Shown piece after piece: positions 9,752 through 20,230 of a stretch of 64,000 nucleotides of DNA. The position numbers were made by a program, and so were the translations under genes. The notes under the pieces were generated by a model. The model worked only from the letters and a program-made list of their open reading frames with translations. It did no database searches and was not told where the DNA came from. The DNA is from Tsukamurella sp. TY48. GTDB taxonomy: Bacteria; Actinomycetota; Actinomycetes; Mycobacteriales; Mycobacteriaceae. Position 1 is the first letter of the stretch, and every line of letters begins with the position of its first letter. Location: positions 620,001 to 684,000 of the forward strand of contig NZ_BPMV01000001.1 of NCBI RefSeq assembly GCF_019656655.1, read 5' to 3'.

Positions 9752-11674
9752 ATGACCACCTCGCTCCGGCCGACATCCGCGGTCCAGCCCCACCCTGTCG
9801 ACCGCGTACCGTCGGCGGGACGGCTCGTGGCCTACGGCGCGCAGCACGTCGTCGCCTTCTACGCCGGCGCCGTCCTGGTACCGATCATCATCGCCCGCGC
9901 GATCGGCCTGTCCGCAGATGAACTGCGCCTGCTGATCATGGCCGACCTGTTCACCTGCGGGATCGCGTCGATCATCCAGTCGGTCGGCTTCTGGAAGGTG
10001 GGCGTGCGGCTGCCGCTGCTTCAAGGTGTCACCTTCGCCTGCGTGAGCCCGGTGGTGGCCATCGCGTTGAGCAAGGGCGGCGGCACCGCAGGGCTGCTCT
10101 ACGCCTACGGCGCGGTGATCGTGGCCGGGGTGTTCACCTTCCTCATCGCGCCGTACTTCGCGCGACTGCTGAAGTTCTTCACGCCGGTGGTCACGGGTAC
10201 CGTCCTCACCTTGATCGGCATCTCCCTGCTGCCGGTGGGCGCACATGACGCCGTCACCAATCCGCATACCGGCCAGGAGGATCCCGGGAACATCCGCTGG
10301 TTGCTGTACGCGCTCGGGACCATCGCGGTCATCGTCCTGATCCAGCGCTTCTTCCGCGGCTTCATGAAGACGGTCGCAGTGTTGATCGGCCTCGTCGGCG
10401 GGACCGCGGTCGCCTTCCTGCTGGGCGACGCGTCCTTCGACGAGGTCGGTCGCGCCGATGTCGTCGGCTTCGCCCATCCCTTCGTTTTCGGGCTTCCCCG
10501 CTTCGATCCGGTCGCGATCATCTCGATGATCGTCGTGATGCTCATCATCGCCGTCGAGTCCACGGGCAGCGTCTTCGCGACCGGAGACATCGTCGGCAAA
10601 CGCATCGGCAAGGAGGAGATCGCCGCCACCGTGCGGGCCGACGGCGTCGCCTCCGTGATCGGCGGTGTCTTCAATTCCTTTCCCTACACCTGCTTCTCGG
10701 AGAACGTAGGACTGGTCAGGCTCACCGGTGTGAAGAGCCGTTGGGTGGTCGCAGCGGCCGGCTGCATCATGATCGTGCTCGGCTTGCTTCCCAAGGGAGC
10801 CGCTGCCGTCGCGTCGATCCCCGCGCCGGTCCTGGGCGGGGCTGCGCTCACGCTGTTCGCTACGGTCGCGGTGATCGGCATCCAGGTGCTGTCCCGCGTC
10901 GATTTCTCCGATCACCGGAACCTGATCATCGTGGCCACCTCACTCGGCATGGGCATCCTGGTGACCACCTATCCGAAGGTCTCCGAGGCGGTGCCGCCGT
11001 GGCTGGAGATCCTGTTCGGCTCGGGCATCACGCTCGGCAGCGTGACCGCGATCGCGTTGAACCTGCTGTTCTTCCACGTGGGACGGCGAGAGGGACCCGC
11101 GGTCGCGGGTGGCCCGTCCGACGGCGTGATCACGCTGCCCGAGGTGAACGCGATGTCGCGCGAGCAGTTCGGCGAGACCTTCGGCGCCGTGGTGCAGAAC
11201 AGCGATTGGGTGCTCGACCGCGCGTTCGCCGGGGCGCCGTTCGCGGACACCGGGGATCTGCGGGCGGCCTTCGCCGAAGCCATCCTCTCCGGCTCGGATG
11301 CCGAGAAGGCGGAGCTGATCCGCAGCTTCCCCGACCTGGGCGCCCGCGACGCCGAGGGTGCCGCCCTCGCCGCCGATCACACCGCGCTGGCCGATCTCGG
11401 TCCGGACGAGCGCGCCGAGGTCGATGCGCTCGCCGTCGCCTACCGCGACCAGTTCGGATTCCCGCTGGTGGTGTGCGCCCGGGAGATCGCACGCTACGAC
11501 CGGGTGGTGCGCTCGGGCCGCGAACGACTGGAGAACTCCGCAGCCACCGAGCGGGCCTTCGCTGTCGTGGAGATCGCGAAGATCGTCAACTACCGCTTCG
11601 ACGACACCGTCGCGAACGCGAACCCGATCGCGTCCGCGCTCGGCGCGGGTCCCTCGATCGAGGGAAGGTGGTGA
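9752..11674 (+). CDS. NCS2 purine permease fused to a UraD-like domain
   Basis: A 640-residue membrane protein. Residues about 20-455 form an NCS2 (nucleobase:cation symporter-2) transporter of the xanthine/urate type, with about 12-14 hydrophobic helices, QHVVAFYAGAV, the signature region VESTGSVFATGDI and FNSFPYTCFSENVGLVRLTG. Residues about 463-632 match OHCU decarboxylase (NAMSREQFGETFG, YRDQFGFPLVV, EIAKIVNYRFDDTV). The usual catalytic HPxLG is FPDLG here (Phe526, TTC at 11327-11329), so the domain is probably not an active decarboxylase. A complete UraD is encoded at 6114. The stop overlaps the guaD start (TGATG). Confidence 0.9.
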   Translation: MTTSLRPTSAVQPHPVDRVPSAGRLVAYGAQHVVAFYAGAVLVPIIIARAIGLSADELRLLIMADLFTCGIASIIQSVGFWKVGVRLPLLQGVTFACVSPVVAIALSKGGGTAGLLYAYGAVIVAGVFTFLIAPYFARLLKFFTPVVTGTVLTLIGISLLPVGAHDAVTNPHTGQEDPGNIRWLLYALGTIAVIVLIQRFFRGFMKTVAVLIGLVGGTAVAFLLGDASFDEVGRADVVGFAHPFVFGLPRFDPVAIISMIVVMLIIAVESTGSVFATGDIVGKRIGKEEIAATVRADGVASVIGGVFNSFPYTCFSENVGLVRLTGVKSRWVVAAAGCIMIVLGLLPKGAAAVASIPAPVLGGAALTLFATVAVIGIQVLSRVDFSDHRNLIIVATSLGMGILVTTYPKVSEAVPPWLEILFGSGITLGSVTAIALNLLFFHVGRREGPAVAGGPSDGVITLPEVNAMSREQFGETFGAVVQNSDWVLDRAFAGAPFADTGDLRAAFAEAILSGSDAEKAELIRSFPDLGARDAEGAALAADHTALADLGPDERAEVDALAVAYRDQFGFPLVVCAREIARYDRVVRSGRERLENSAATERAFAVVEIAKIVNYRFDDTVANANPIASALGAGPSIEGRW

Positions 11675-13005
11675 TGGCCCTGCCCACCACCGTCTTCCGT
11701 TCCCGGCTCGTCGACACCGTTCCCGGCTCGAACGGCCCCGCGCTCCGCATCGAGGTCGACGGTGCGCTGGCGGTCCGCTCGGATGGGACGATCGGCTTCC
11801 GCGGGGCGTGGGCCGACCTGCCCGCCGAATACGGCGCCGCGCCCGTCGTCGATCATCGGGACGGATTCGTGTTACCGGGGTTCGTCGATACCCACGTGCA
11901 CTTCCCCCAGGTGTTCTCGACCGGCGCGTACGGGGGCGGCAGGCTCCTGACGTGGTTGGAGCGCTGCATCTTCCCCGCCGAGGCGAGGCTCGCCGATCCC
12001 GCGTTCGCGGACATCGCGGCCGACGCCTTCTGCGCGCGTCGCGCCGCGGCGGGCACCACCACCGCCCTGGTCTTCGGGTCCGCCTTCCCCGGAGCGCAGA
12101 AGGCGCTGTACACGCAGTCCCTCGCTTGGGGCCTGCGCACGATCTCGGGCCGCGGCGTCCAGACGCTCGGACCCGCGGCGGCGGCACCCCTGCTCACCGA
12201 CATCGACACCGCGCTCGGACTGTGCCGGGACGAGATCGGCGAATGGCACGGCGCGGGCGACGGACTCGTGCGGTCGGCGGTGGTACCGCGGTTCGCCCTC
12301 TCCCTCGCGCCCGCCGAGATGCGCCGGCTCGCCGACTTCTACGACGAGGTGCGCGGCGACGGCGTCTACTTCCACTCCCACCTCTCCGAGAACGATTCCG
12401 GCCCGGACGGTGAGGTCGCCGCGGTGCGCCGCGCGTACGGGACCACGAACTACCTCGATGCGTACGCCGGTTTCCTCGGTCGCCGTTCGGTGTTCGCGCA
12501 CGCGGTCCACTGCGACGACGGCGAACTCTCCGCACTGGCCGCGGCGGGATCGTCGATCGCGCACTGTCCGGTCTCGCAGCTCTTCCTCGGCTCGGGCACC
12601 ATGCCCTGGCGGCGCACGATCGACGCGGGGGTCACGGTGGCCCTCGGCACCGACGTGGGGGCGGGCGACGAATGGCTGCTGCCACGGGTCGCGAACACGG
12701 CGTACAAGGTGCACCTCAGCGATCGCGACTCGGTGGCGCTCGATGCCGCAACCCTGCTCGACCTGTGCACCCTCGCCGGTGCCCGCGCACTCGACCTCGA
12801 CGACCGCATCGGCAACCTCGAGGCGGGCAAGGAGGCCGACTTCGTGGTGGTCGATCCTCACCGCTCCTCCGGGCTCCGGGCCTCGCTCGAGCACTGCGGA
12901 AGCGGTTCCGAGGCTGCGGTGTTCACGCTGCTCATGACCATGCGGGAGGACGCCGTGGCTTCGACCTACGTGCGCGGGCGCCAGGTGCTCTCGCCCGCGC
13001 TGTGA
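11674..13005 (+). CDS. guaD: Guanine deaminase
   Basis: A zinc amidohydrolase that deaminates guanine to xanthine, feeding the xanthine dehydrogenase nearby. The 443-residue protein shows all amidohydrolase metal-site motifs in order: DTHVHFPQ, HSHLSEN, HAVHCDD and GTDVGAG. Guanine deaminase-specific TWLERCIFPAE and AHCPVSQLFLGSG are also present. ATG at 11674 overlaps the permease stop. It ends one base before the convergent pucR stop. Confidence 0.95.
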   Translation: MALPTTVFRSRLVDTVPGSNGPALRIEVDGALAVRSDGTIGFRGAWADLPAEYGAAPVVDHRDGFVLPGFVDTHVHFPQVFSTGAYGGGRLLTWLERCIFPAEARLADPAFADIAADAFCARRAAAGTTTALVFGSAFPGAQKALYTQSLAWGLRTISGRGVQTLGPAAAAPLLTDIDTALGLCRDEIGEWHGAGDGLVRSAVVPRFALSLAPAEMRRLADFYDEVRGDGVYFHSHLSENDSGPDGEVAAVRRAYGTTNYLDAYAGFLGRRSVFAHAVHCDDGELSALAAAGSSIAHCPVSQLFLGSGTMPWRRTIDAGVTVALGTDVGAGDEWLLPRVANTAYKVHLSDRDSVALDAATLLDLCTLAGARALDLDDRIGNLEAGKEADFVVVDPHRSSGLRASLEHCGSGSEAAVFTLLMTMREDAVASTYVRGRQVLSPAL

Positions 13006-13006
13006 G

Positions 13007-14464
13007 TCAGAGCAGTTCGAGTGCGAGGGAGACGTCCACCCGCGCGCGGTTGTCCGAGACGTCGCGGCCGGTCAGCTCCGCCGCCTTGGCGATCCGGTAG
13101 CGCACCGAGTTCGGGTGCAGGTGCAGCTCGTCCGCGGTCCGCACCCAGGACCCGCCGGTGGCGAGGAACACGCGCAGCGTCGCCAACAGGTCCGACCCCG
13201 AACGCTCGTCGTGGTCGATGAGCGGTCCGAGTACGCGGGCCACGAAGTCCTCGCGCACCCGGTCGGGCACATAGGCGAACAATGCCCGGGCCGAGCTGAG
13301 TTCGGCCGCCGTGTGCAGGGACACCGGCCCGTCGCCGAGATCGGCGGCCAGCCGGGCCGCGCGCACGGCGCCGCCCACGCCCTCGGCGGGCGAGGGGTCG
13401 GAGACCCCGATCCGCACCGGGCCGTCGAGGGCCGGCGCCACGCGCAGGAGATGCCGCCGCAGCTCGTCGCAGGCCGAGCCGACTGCACCGCCGGGCAGGT
13501 GGGCGATCACATCACCCTCGTCGACGCCCACCGTCACCCCGGCGAGCGCCACGAGCGCATCCCGGACCAGGCCACGCAGCAGCCGCGGATCGCCGCCCCG
13601 GACCACCACGACGGTGCCCGCGCCGAGGCGGCCATCGCCTGCGACGAGCGCTGCGACCGCGGCGTCACCGTCCGCATCGGCGAGCCGCGCGACATCCGAT
13701 TCGCGCGCACGCACCAGCGAGGTGATGGCGATGAACTCGTCGTAGGCGTCCCAAGCGTCGCGGGGGATCGCCGCCGGTGCGGCGCCGAGGAACAGGTACC
13801 AGGCGGTCGCGAGAGTGCGGCGCGAACCGACCGGGACGAGCGTTCCTCCCGATACCGCGAGCGGAAAGCTGCGGGCCGACTGTGCGGCGGCCGCGATCTC
13901 GTCGAGCTGGGCGTCCGTGGTGGCGAGCCCCACCGCCGCGACTCGCTTCCCCGCGGCGGTGAGCAACTGGCAGCCGATGCCGGTGGCCGCCACCACCGAA
14001 GCGGCGATCTCATCGAGCGCCCTCCCCTCGGCCAGCGCCGCGAGCAACTTGCGGGAGCGATCCAGGGCGGCGTGCACCTGCTCGGCCTGGCGCTGCGCCG
14101 CGTGGATGAAGGCGTGTGTCAGATCACCGAAGGAGACATCGGCGGGCACCGCGAACAGCGCCATTCCCGCGCGGGAGCAGGCGTCCACGAAGTGGTCGGG
14201 CACCGCACCGAAGTGGTCCATGCCGGCGCCGATCGCCACCGCCCCGCCGGCCGCCACGGACCGCACGAACTGCTCGGATTCGGCGGCATCACCGGAGTGG
14301 AAGAGCAGGCCAGTGAGCACCAGCTCGCCGCCGCTGAGGTAGCGCTCGGGGACGGGCTGATCGGTGGTGAACACCCGGCCCAGCTCCACCGCGCGTGCCT
14401 CCCCGGGATCCACCAGGAGCCGCAGCCGGAACTCCGGGATGTCGATGAGTTCGCCGAGCCGCAC
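13007..14464 (-). CDS. pucR: PucR-family transcriptional regulator
   Basis: A probable regulator of purine catabolism. The 485-residue protein has the PucR N-terminal purine-sensing-type domain (about 5-125) and a C-terminal helix-turn-helix (SWVRTADELHLHPNSVRYRI, about 440-475) of the HTH_30 class. GTG at 14462-14464 is chosen because AGGAGG lies five bases upstream and the product then begins VRLGELIDIPEF, the usual family start. It is divergent from the xanthine dehydrogenase genes and convergent with guaD. The 106-base gap at 14465-14570 is the likely control region. Confidence 0.9.
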   Translation of the reverse strand: MRLGELIDIPEFRLRLLVDPGEARAVELGRVFTTDQPVPERYLSGGELVLTGLLFHSGDAAESEQFVRSVAAGGAVAIGAGMDHFGAVPDHFVDACSRAGMALFAVPADVSFGDLTHAFIHAAQRQAEQVHAALDRSRKLLAALAEGRALDEIAASVVAATGIGCQLLTAAGKRVAAVGLATTDAQLDEIAAAAQSARSFPLAVSGGTLVPVGSRRTLATAWYLFLGAAPAAIPRDAWDAYDEFIAITSLVRARESDVARLADADGDAAVAALVAGDGRLGAGTVVVVRGGDPRLLRGLVRDALVALAGVTVGVDEGDVIAHLPGGAVGSACDELRRHLLRVAPALDGPVRIGVSDPSPAEGVGGAVRAARLAADLGDGPVSLHTAAELSSARALFAYVPDRVREDFVARVLGPLIDHDERSGSDLLATLRVFLATGGSWVRTADELHLHPNSVRYRIAKAAELTGRDVSDNRARVDVSLALELL

Positions 14465-14570
14465 GCCGCCTCCTTCCGTCGTAGATTCCCACAATAACGG
14501 CGCCGTGTAACCACCGGATTTCGTAGCGCGAGCGGTATCCGGGGGCGCGCGGGCCCCGTTGAATCACCCC

Positions 14571-15365
14571 ATGGACCTCCCCGCCATCCACACCGTGATC
14601 GCCCCCGCCGAACGGGAGGCGCTCCCCGTATCCGGGCTGTTCGTGGCCGGTGGAACCTGGGTCTTCTCCGAACCGCAGCTCGACCGGACGGTGCTCGTGG
14701 ACCTCATGGCGCTCGGGTGGCGCCCGGTCACTGTGCGATCCGACGGCGTCGACGTCGCCGCCACCGCGACGCTCGACGAGCTGGCCGGGTTCGACTACCC
14801 CGCGGCATGGCCCGCCACGGGGCTGTTCGGCGAGGCCGCACAGTGTCTGCTGGCCTCGTTCAAGGTGTTGGGCGCTGCGACGATCGGCGGGAACCTGGCG
14901 CTCGCGTACCCCGCGGGGGCGATGATCGCCGCCGCGGTCGCGCTCGATGCGGAGGTCCTGGTGTGGCGCGCCGACGGGACGGCCGACGTGGTGGCCGCCG
15001 CGGATTTCGTGCGCGGGAGCGGACGCACCGTGCTCGGCCCGGGAGACCTGATCCGCAGCCTGCACTTCCCGGCGACGGCGCTGGCCTCGCCGACGGCGCT
15101 CCGCAAGGCGGCGATGGCCGACCGCGGCCGCTCCGGAGCGCTGCTCATCGGCCGCACCGCGGCCGACGGATCGCCACGCCTCGTGGTGACGGCCGCGACG
15201 CACCGGCCCGTCGTTCTCGGGGCCGGCACCCCGTGGGCGTCGACGGGCAGCGTCATCGCCGACGAGCTCTTCGTCGACGATGTGCACGGCGCGGCGGACT
15301 GGCGGCGCGCGGTGGTCGGGGTGCTCGCCGCCGAGATCGCCGACGAACTGGGGTGGACGTCGTGA
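14571..15365 (+). CDS. Xanthine dehydrogenase FAD-binding subunit
   Basis: Carries FAD and passes electrons from the iron-sulfur centres to the acceptor. The 264-residue protein has [13 protein letters not shown] (FAD-binding, close to the usual AGGT), the diagnostic [19 protein letters not shown] and the CO_deh_flav C-terminal region. ATG at 14571 is chosen. It overlaps the next gene by GTGA. With the fused FeS/Mo subunit downstream it makes a two-gene enzyme. Confidence 0.9.
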   Translation: MDLPAIHTVIAPAEREALPVSGLFVAGGTWVFSEPQLDRTVLVDLMALGWRPVTVRSDGVDVAATATLDELAGFDYPAAWPATGLFGEAAQCLLASFKVLGAATIGGNLALAYPAGAMIAAAVALDAEVLVWRADGTADVVAAADFVRGSGRTVLGPGDLIRSLHFPATALASPTALRKAAMADRGRSGALLIGRTAADGSPRLVVTAATHRPVVLGAGTPWASTGSVIADELFVDDVHGAADWRRAVVGVLAAEIADELGWTS

Positions 15366-17977
15366 AGCTCACCGTGGACGGCCGTGCCGTCGAAGTCGAC
15401 CCGGCCCCCGGACAATGCCTGCGCACCGTACTGCGCGACCTGGGCACCCATGCCGTGAAGCGGGGCTGCGATCACGGCGACTGCGGCGCGTGCACCGTGC
15501 TGGTGGACGGCGCGGCGCGGCACTCGTGCATCACGCCCGCGTTCCGCGCCGACGGTGCCGAGATCGTCACCGCGGCAGGCCTGGCCGCCCCGGGCGAGAC
15601 CTGCTCGGTCGCGCAGGATTTCGTGGCGGCGGCAGGATTCCAGTGCGGCTACTGCACGCCGGGAATGGTGGTCACGGCGGCGGCGCACCGGGCCGGGCAG
15701 GGACCGCGCGCCGAGGCCGAGGCCTTCAAGGGCAATCTCTGCCGGTGCACGGGCTATCGATCCGTCCGCAGCGCACTGGCCGGCGCGCCCGGTGCGGACT
15801 GTCCCCGCGCCCCCGCCGCCGCGGCGGTCGTCACCGGCGCGGCGGCGTTCACCCTGGACGAGGAGGCGCCGCCCGGCACCCTCCACCTGCGTTTCGTGCT
15901 CAGCCCGCACGCCCACGCCCGCGTATTGACCGTCGACGCCACCTCGGCGCTCGCCATCCCCGGAGTGCGGGCGGTACTGGGGCCGGACGACGATCCGGGA
16001 GTGCTGCATTCGTGGGCGCGGCACCACGACCGCGCCGACGACCCGGATGACACGCTCCTGTACGACCCGATCGCCCGGTACGCGGGGCAGCGCATGGTGG
16101 CGGTGATCGCCGACGATGCGCGCGCCGCCGAACGCGGCGCCGCGGCGGTGACGATCGAGTACGAGATCCTGCCCGCCGTCCTCGATCCCGAGCAGGCGCT
16201 GACGAGCGACGTACGAGTGCACGGCGATAAGGACGCCGCATCCAGGATCGCCGATCCGGCGCGCAATCTGGTGGCCGCGGGGTCCGCGCACACCGGCGAC
16301 GCCGACCGCGGTCTGGACGATGCGGCCTTCACCGTCGACGAGGTGTGGCGAACGGGCCGGGTACAGCACGTGCACTTGGAAACCCACTGCGCACGGGCGT
16401 GGACGGGTGACGACGGCAGGCTCACCGTCCGCAGTTCGACGCAGGTCCCGTTCCTGGTGCGCGACGAACTGGCGCTGCTCCTGGGGTTGGACCGCGATCG
16501 CGTGCGGGTGCTCACGGGCCGGGTGGGCGGCGGCTTCGGCGGCAAGCAGGAGATGTTGGTGGAAGCGTATGTGGCGCATGCCGCGCTGCGCCTCGGTGTG
16601 CCGGTCCAGTGCGAGATGACGCGGCGGGAGCAATTCGTGACGGCACCGTCGCGGCATCCGATGCGGGTGCGGGTGCGGGCGGGATGCGATGCCGACGGGG
16701 TGCTCACCGCGCTCGATATCGACGTCCTGGCGAACGCCGGTGCGTACGGCAACCACTCGACCGGGGTGATGTTCCACGGCTGCAGCGAATCGACGGCGGT
16801 GTACCGCTGCGCGAACAAGCGGATCGAGGCGCGGGCGGTGTACACGAACACGTTGCCGTCCGGCGCCTTCCGCGGATACGGCCTGGGGCAGGTGGGCTTC
16901 GCGATCGAGGGCGCGATGACGGAGCTGGCTCGACAGGCCGGTCTGGACCCGGTGGAGTTCCGGCGCCGCAACGCGGTGCGCGCCGGCGACCCACTGGTGG
17001 ATTTCCATGTGGCGGGCCCCGATCCGGCCGATGGCGATCTCACCTACGGCGGCAGCTACGGTCTCGATCAGTGCCTCGATGCTGTGCATGACCGGCTGGG
17101 CCCGCCCGTGGACGCCCCGGCGGGATGGGCGGTGGGCCGTGGCGCGGCGCTCGCGATGATCGCGACGCTGCCGCCGCGCGGCCACATCGCCGACGCCACC
17201 GTCGAGCTCACCGCCGACGGTCCCCTGCTGTCGGTGGGGACCGCGGAGTTCGGCAACGGCACCACCACCGTGTTGGGACAGCTCGTGGCGCAGACGCTCG
17301 GCTGCGACCCCGACGAGGTGTCGATCCGGCAGTCCGACACCGACGCGGTCGGCCACGACACGGGTGCGTTCGGTTCGGCCGGCACGGTGGTCGCCGGGCG
17401 GGCGGTGCTGGCCGCGGCCCAGGACGCGGCGGCGCAGCTGCGCGCCACGCACGGGACCGAGTCCTTCTCGGGAGCGCAATTGCGCAGCGCCACAGGGATC
17501 ATCGGGCGTGGGCGGCACGACGGTACGCCGCGCTCGCTCGCCTTCAACGTGCAGGGATTCGTCGTCGCGGTGCGGCGGGAAACCGGCGAGGTGCGCATCC
17601 TGCGGTCGGTGCACGCCGCCGATGCGGGAACGGTGCTCAACCCCGAGCAGTTGCGCGGCCAGATCGAGGGCGCGGTGGTGCAGGCGCTCGGCACGGCGAT
17701 GTACGAGGAGATGCGGATCGACGAGTCCGGTGCGGTGGAGAACCCGGAGCTGCGGAACTATCACGTGCCGCAGATGGGCGATGCGCCGGAGACGGAGGTG
17801 GTCTTCGCCGAGACCTACGACGAACTGGGGCCACTCGGCGCGAAGTCGATGAGCGAGGCGCCCTACAACCCGGTGGCCCCTGCCCTCGCCGCCGCGGTCG
17901 CCGACGCCATCGGCACCCCGATCCGGGAACTACCGCTCTCCCGGGACAGGGTCTGGCGGGCATCGTCCCTACCGTGA
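15362..17977 (+). CDS. Xanthine dehydrogenase, fused [2Fe-2S] and molybdopterin subunits
   Basis: An 871-residue catalytic subunit that hydroxylates xanthine (and probably hypoxanthine) to urate. Residues 1-80 form a plant-type [2Fe-2S] domain (Cys36, Cys41, Cys44, Cys56) and residues 85-140 the second [2Fe-2S] domain (CGYC at 95-98 and CRC at 127-129). From about 145 onward lies the Mo-binding domain with [21 protein letters not shown], and [10 protein letters not shown], whose Glu fits the catalytic base. The FAD domain is absent because it is encoded upstream. The order FeS-FeS-Mo without FAD is less common than XdhABC. GTG start overlaps the upstream stop. Substrate is inferred from the cluster. 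Confidence 0.9.
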   Translation: MKLTVDGRAVEVDPAPGQCLRTVLRDLGTHAVKRGCDHGDCGACTVLVDGAARHSCITPAFRADGAEIVTAAGLAAPGETCSVAQDFVAAAGFQCGYCTPGMVVTAAAHRAGQGPRAEAEAFKGNLCRCTGYRSVRSALAGAPGADCPRAPAAAAVVTGAAAFTLDEEAPPGTLHLRFVLSPHAHARVLTVDATSALAIPGVRAVLGPDDDPGVLHSWARHHDRADDPDDTLLYDPIARYAGQRMVAVIADDARAAERGAAAVTIEYEILPAVLDPEQALTSDVRVHGDKDAASRIADPARNLVAAGSAHTGDADRGLDDAAFTVDEVWRTGRVQHVHLETHCARAWTGDDGRLTVRSSTQVPFLVRDELALLLGLDRDRVRVLTGRVGGGFGGKQEMLVEAYVAHAALRLGVPVQCEMTRREQFVTAPSRHPMRVRVRAGCDADGVLTALDIDVLANAGAYGNHSTGVMFHGCSESTAVYRCANKRIEARAVYTNTLPSGAFRGYGLGQVGFAIEGAMTELARQAGLDPVEFRRRNAVRAGDPLVDFHVAGPDPADGDLTYGGSYGLDQCLDAVHDRLGPPVDAPAGWAVGRGAALAMIATLPPRGHIADATVELTADGPLLSVGTAEFGNGTTTVLGQLVAQTLGCDPDEVSIRQSDTDAVGHDTGAFGSAGTVVAGRAVLAAAQDAAAQLRATHGTESFSGAQLRSATGIIGRGRHDGTPRSLAFNVQGFVVAVRRETGEVRILRSVHAADAGTVLNPEQLRGQIEGAVVQALGTAMYEEMRIDESGAVENPELRNYHVPQMGDAPETEVVFAETYDELGPLGAKSMSEAPYNPVAPALAAAVADAIGTPIRELPLSRDRVWRASSLP

Positions 17978-17994
17978 TCGGTCCGCGAACACGA

Positions 17995-18026
17995 AGCAGG
18001 CCGGAGGACTGCTCCTCCGGCCTGCT
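17995..18026. terminator. Strong bidirectional hairpin terminator
   Basis: A perfect 14-bp stem (AGCAGGCCGGAGGA paired with TCCTCCGGCCTGCT) with a four-base loop CTGC lies between the converging xanthine dehydrogenase and nrdE genes. On the plus strand it is followed by CCCCTTGTT. It separates the purine and nrd transcripts. Confidence 0.85.
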
Positions 18027-18046
18027 CCCCTTGTTCACATACCCGA

Positions 18047-20230
18047 CTACAGCATGCAGCTGACGCAGCCCTCGACCTCGGTGCCCTCGAGTGCCATCTG
18101 ACGCAGGCGGATGTAGTACAGCGTCTTGATCCCCTTGCGCCATGCGTAAATCTGGGCACGGTTCACGTCGCGGGTGGTGGCGGTGTCCTTGAAGAACAGC
18201 GTGAGCGAGAGCCCCTGGTCCACGTGCTGGGTGGCGGCGGCGTACGTGTCGATGATCTTCTCGTAGCCGATCTCGTACGCATCCTGGTAGTACTCCAGGT
18301 TGTCGTTGTCCATGTAGGGCGCCGGGTAGTACACGCGGCCGATCTTCCCCTCCTTGCGGATCTCGACCTTCGCCGCGACGGGGTGGATCGAGCTGGTGGA
18401 GTGGTTGATGTAGCTGATGGAGCCGGTGGGCGGCACCGCCTGCAGGTTCTGGTTGTACAGGCCGTACTGCTGCACGTCCGCCTTCAGCGCGCGCCAGTCG
18501 TCCTGCGTGGGGATGTGGATCTGGGCGTCGGCGAACAGCTGGGTCACCTTGTCGGTGGCCGGCTTCCACTCCTGCTCGGTGTACTTGTCGAAGAACTCAC
18601 CGGAGGCGTACTTGCTGTCCTCGAAGCCACCGAACGACTGACCCCGCTCGCGCGCAATGGCATTCGATGCGCGGATCGCGTGGAACAGCACCGTGTAGAA
18701 GTAGATGTTCGTGAAGTCGACACCCTCGTCCGAGCCGTAGTAGACGCGCTCGCGGGCCAGGTAGCCGTGCAGGTTCATCTGCCCCAGGCCGATGGCGTGG
18801 CTGAGGTTGTTGCCGTGCTCGATGGACGGCACCGAGGTGATGGCGGTCTGGTCCGAGACAGCGGTGAGGCCACGGATCGCGGTGGCGATGGTGACGCCGA
18901 AGTCCGGGCTGTCCATCGTCTTCGCGATGTTCAGCGAGCCCAGGTTGCAGGAGATGTCCTTGCCGATCTCGGCGTAGGACAGGTCGTCGTTGTAGGTCGA
19001 CGGGGTGGACACCTGCAGGATCTCGCTGCACAGGTTCGAGTGGGTGATCTTGCCCGCGATCGGGTTCGCCCGGTTCACGGTGTCCTCGTACATGATGTAC
19101 GGGTAGCCCGACTCGAACTGCAGTTCAGCGAGGGTCTGGAAGAACTCGCGCGCGTTGATCTTGGTCTTGCGGATCCGGGAATCCTCGACCATCTCGTGGT
19201 ACTTCTCCGAGACGTTCACATCGGCGAAGGGCACGCCGTACACCCGCTCCACGTCGTACGGGGAGAACAGGTACATATCGTCGTTGTTCTTGGCGAGCTC
19301 GAAGGTGATGTCGGGGATCACCACGCCCAGCGAGAGGGTCTTGATGCGGATCTTCTCGTCCGCGTTCTCGCGCTTGGTGTCCAGGAAGCGGTAGATGTCG
19401 GGGTGGTGCGCGTGCAGGTACACCGCGCCGGCACCCTGGCGGGCACCGAGCTGGTTGGCGTAGCTGAACGAGTCCTCGAGCAGCTTCATGATCGGGATCA
19501 CGCCGGAGCTCTGGTTCTCGATCTTCTTGATCGGTGCGCCGTGCTCGCGGATGTTGCTGAGCAGCAGGGCGACACCGCCGCCGCGCTTGGACAGCTGCAG
19601 CGCCGAGTTGATCGAGCGGCCGATCGACTCCATGTTGTCCTCGATGCGCAGCAGGAAGCAGGACACCGGCTCGCCGCGCTGCTTCTTGCCCGAGTTGAGG
19701 AACGTGGGGGTGGCGGGCTGGAAGCGGCCCGCGATGATCTCGTCCATGAGGCTGGTGGCGAGTTTCTCGTCACCGTCGGCCAGGGTGAGGGCCACCATGC
19801 ACACGCGGTCCTCGAAGCGCTCCAGGTAGCGCTTGCCGTCGAAGGTCTTCAGCGTGTAGCTGGTGTAGTACTTGAACGCACCGAGGAACGTGGGGAACCG
19901 GAACTTCTTTGCGTAGGCCGCATCGAAGAGGTTCTTGACGAAGGTGCGGCTGTACTTGTCCAGCACCTCGGGCTCGTAGTAGTTCTCCTCGACGAGGTAG
20001 TCCAGCTTCTCGTCCAGGTTGTGGAAGAACACGGTGTTCTGGTTCACGTGCTGCAGGAAGTACTGCCGCGCGGCCTCGCGATCCTTGTCGAACTGGATGC
20101 GGCCGTCCTTGTCGTACAGGTTCAGCATCGCGTTGAGCGCGTGGAAGTCGAGCTCGGAATGACCACCGGGGCCGGAGTGCACACCGGACTGGCTGGCCGA
20201 GGGGACGAGGTCTTCTTGGGTTGCGGTCAT
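18047..20230 (-). CDS. nrdE: Ribonucleotide reductase class Ib alpha subunit
   Basis: The catalytic large subunit reduces ribonucleoside diphosphates. The 727-residue protein has the substrate-binding [13 protein letters not shown], active-site cysteine segments ([25 protein letters not shown]), and the C-terminal redox pair CVSC in [13 protein letters not shown] that is re-reduced by NrdH. The short N-terminus lacks an ATP-cone, as expected for class Ib. ATG at 20228-20230 overlaps the nrdI stop (ATGA). It is the last gene of nrdHIE. Confidence 0.98.
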   Translation of the reverse strand: MTATQEDLVPSASQSGVHSGPGGHSELDFHALNAMLNLYDKDGRIQFDKDREAARQYFLQHVNQNTVFFHNLDEKLDYLVEENYYEPEVLDKYSRTFVKNLFDAAYAKKFRFPTFLGAFKYYTSYTLKTFDGKRYLERFEDRVCMVALTLADGDEKLATSLMDEIIAGRFQPATPTFLNSGKKQRGEPVSCFLLRIEDNMESIGRSINSALQLSKRGGGVALLLSNIREHGAPIKKIENQSSGVIPIMKLLEDSFSYANQLGARQGAGAVYLHAHHPDIYRFLDTKRENADEKIRIKTLSLGVVIPDITFELAKNNDDMYLFSPYDVERVYGVPFADVNVSEKYHEMVEDSRIRKTKINAREFFQTLAELQFESGYPYIMYEDTVNRANPIAGKITHSNLCSEILQVSTPSTYNDDLSYAEIGKDISCNLGSLNIAKTMDSPDFGVTIATAIRGLTAVSDQTAITSVPSIEHGNNLSHAIGLGQMNLHGYLARERVYYGSDEGVDFTNIYFYTVLFHAIRASNAIARERGQSFGGFEDSKYASGEFFDKYTEQEWKPATDKVTQLFADAQIHIPTQDDWRALKADVQQYGLYNQNLQAVPPTGSISYINHSTSSIHPVAAKVEIRKEGKIGRVYYPAPYMDNDNLEYYQDAYEIGYEKIIDTYAAATQHVDQGLSLTLFFKDTATTRDVNRAQIYAWRKGIKTLYYIRLRQMALEGTEVEGCVSCML

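Noticed and set aside
14795-17764. A long minus-strand open frame (989 codons) under the xanthine dehydrogenase genes
   Set aside because: It has no recognisable domains, is rich in Arg/His/Gly, and lies opposite well-conserved genes; high GC keeps stops rare in the opposite frame.
15362-17977. Carbon monoxide dehydrogenase or nicotinate hydroxylase as alternative identity
   Set aside because: GuaD, a purine permease, HpxO, UraH, UraD and PucR surround the genes, and the CO dehydrogenase active-site loop was not seen; xanthine is the simpler substrate.
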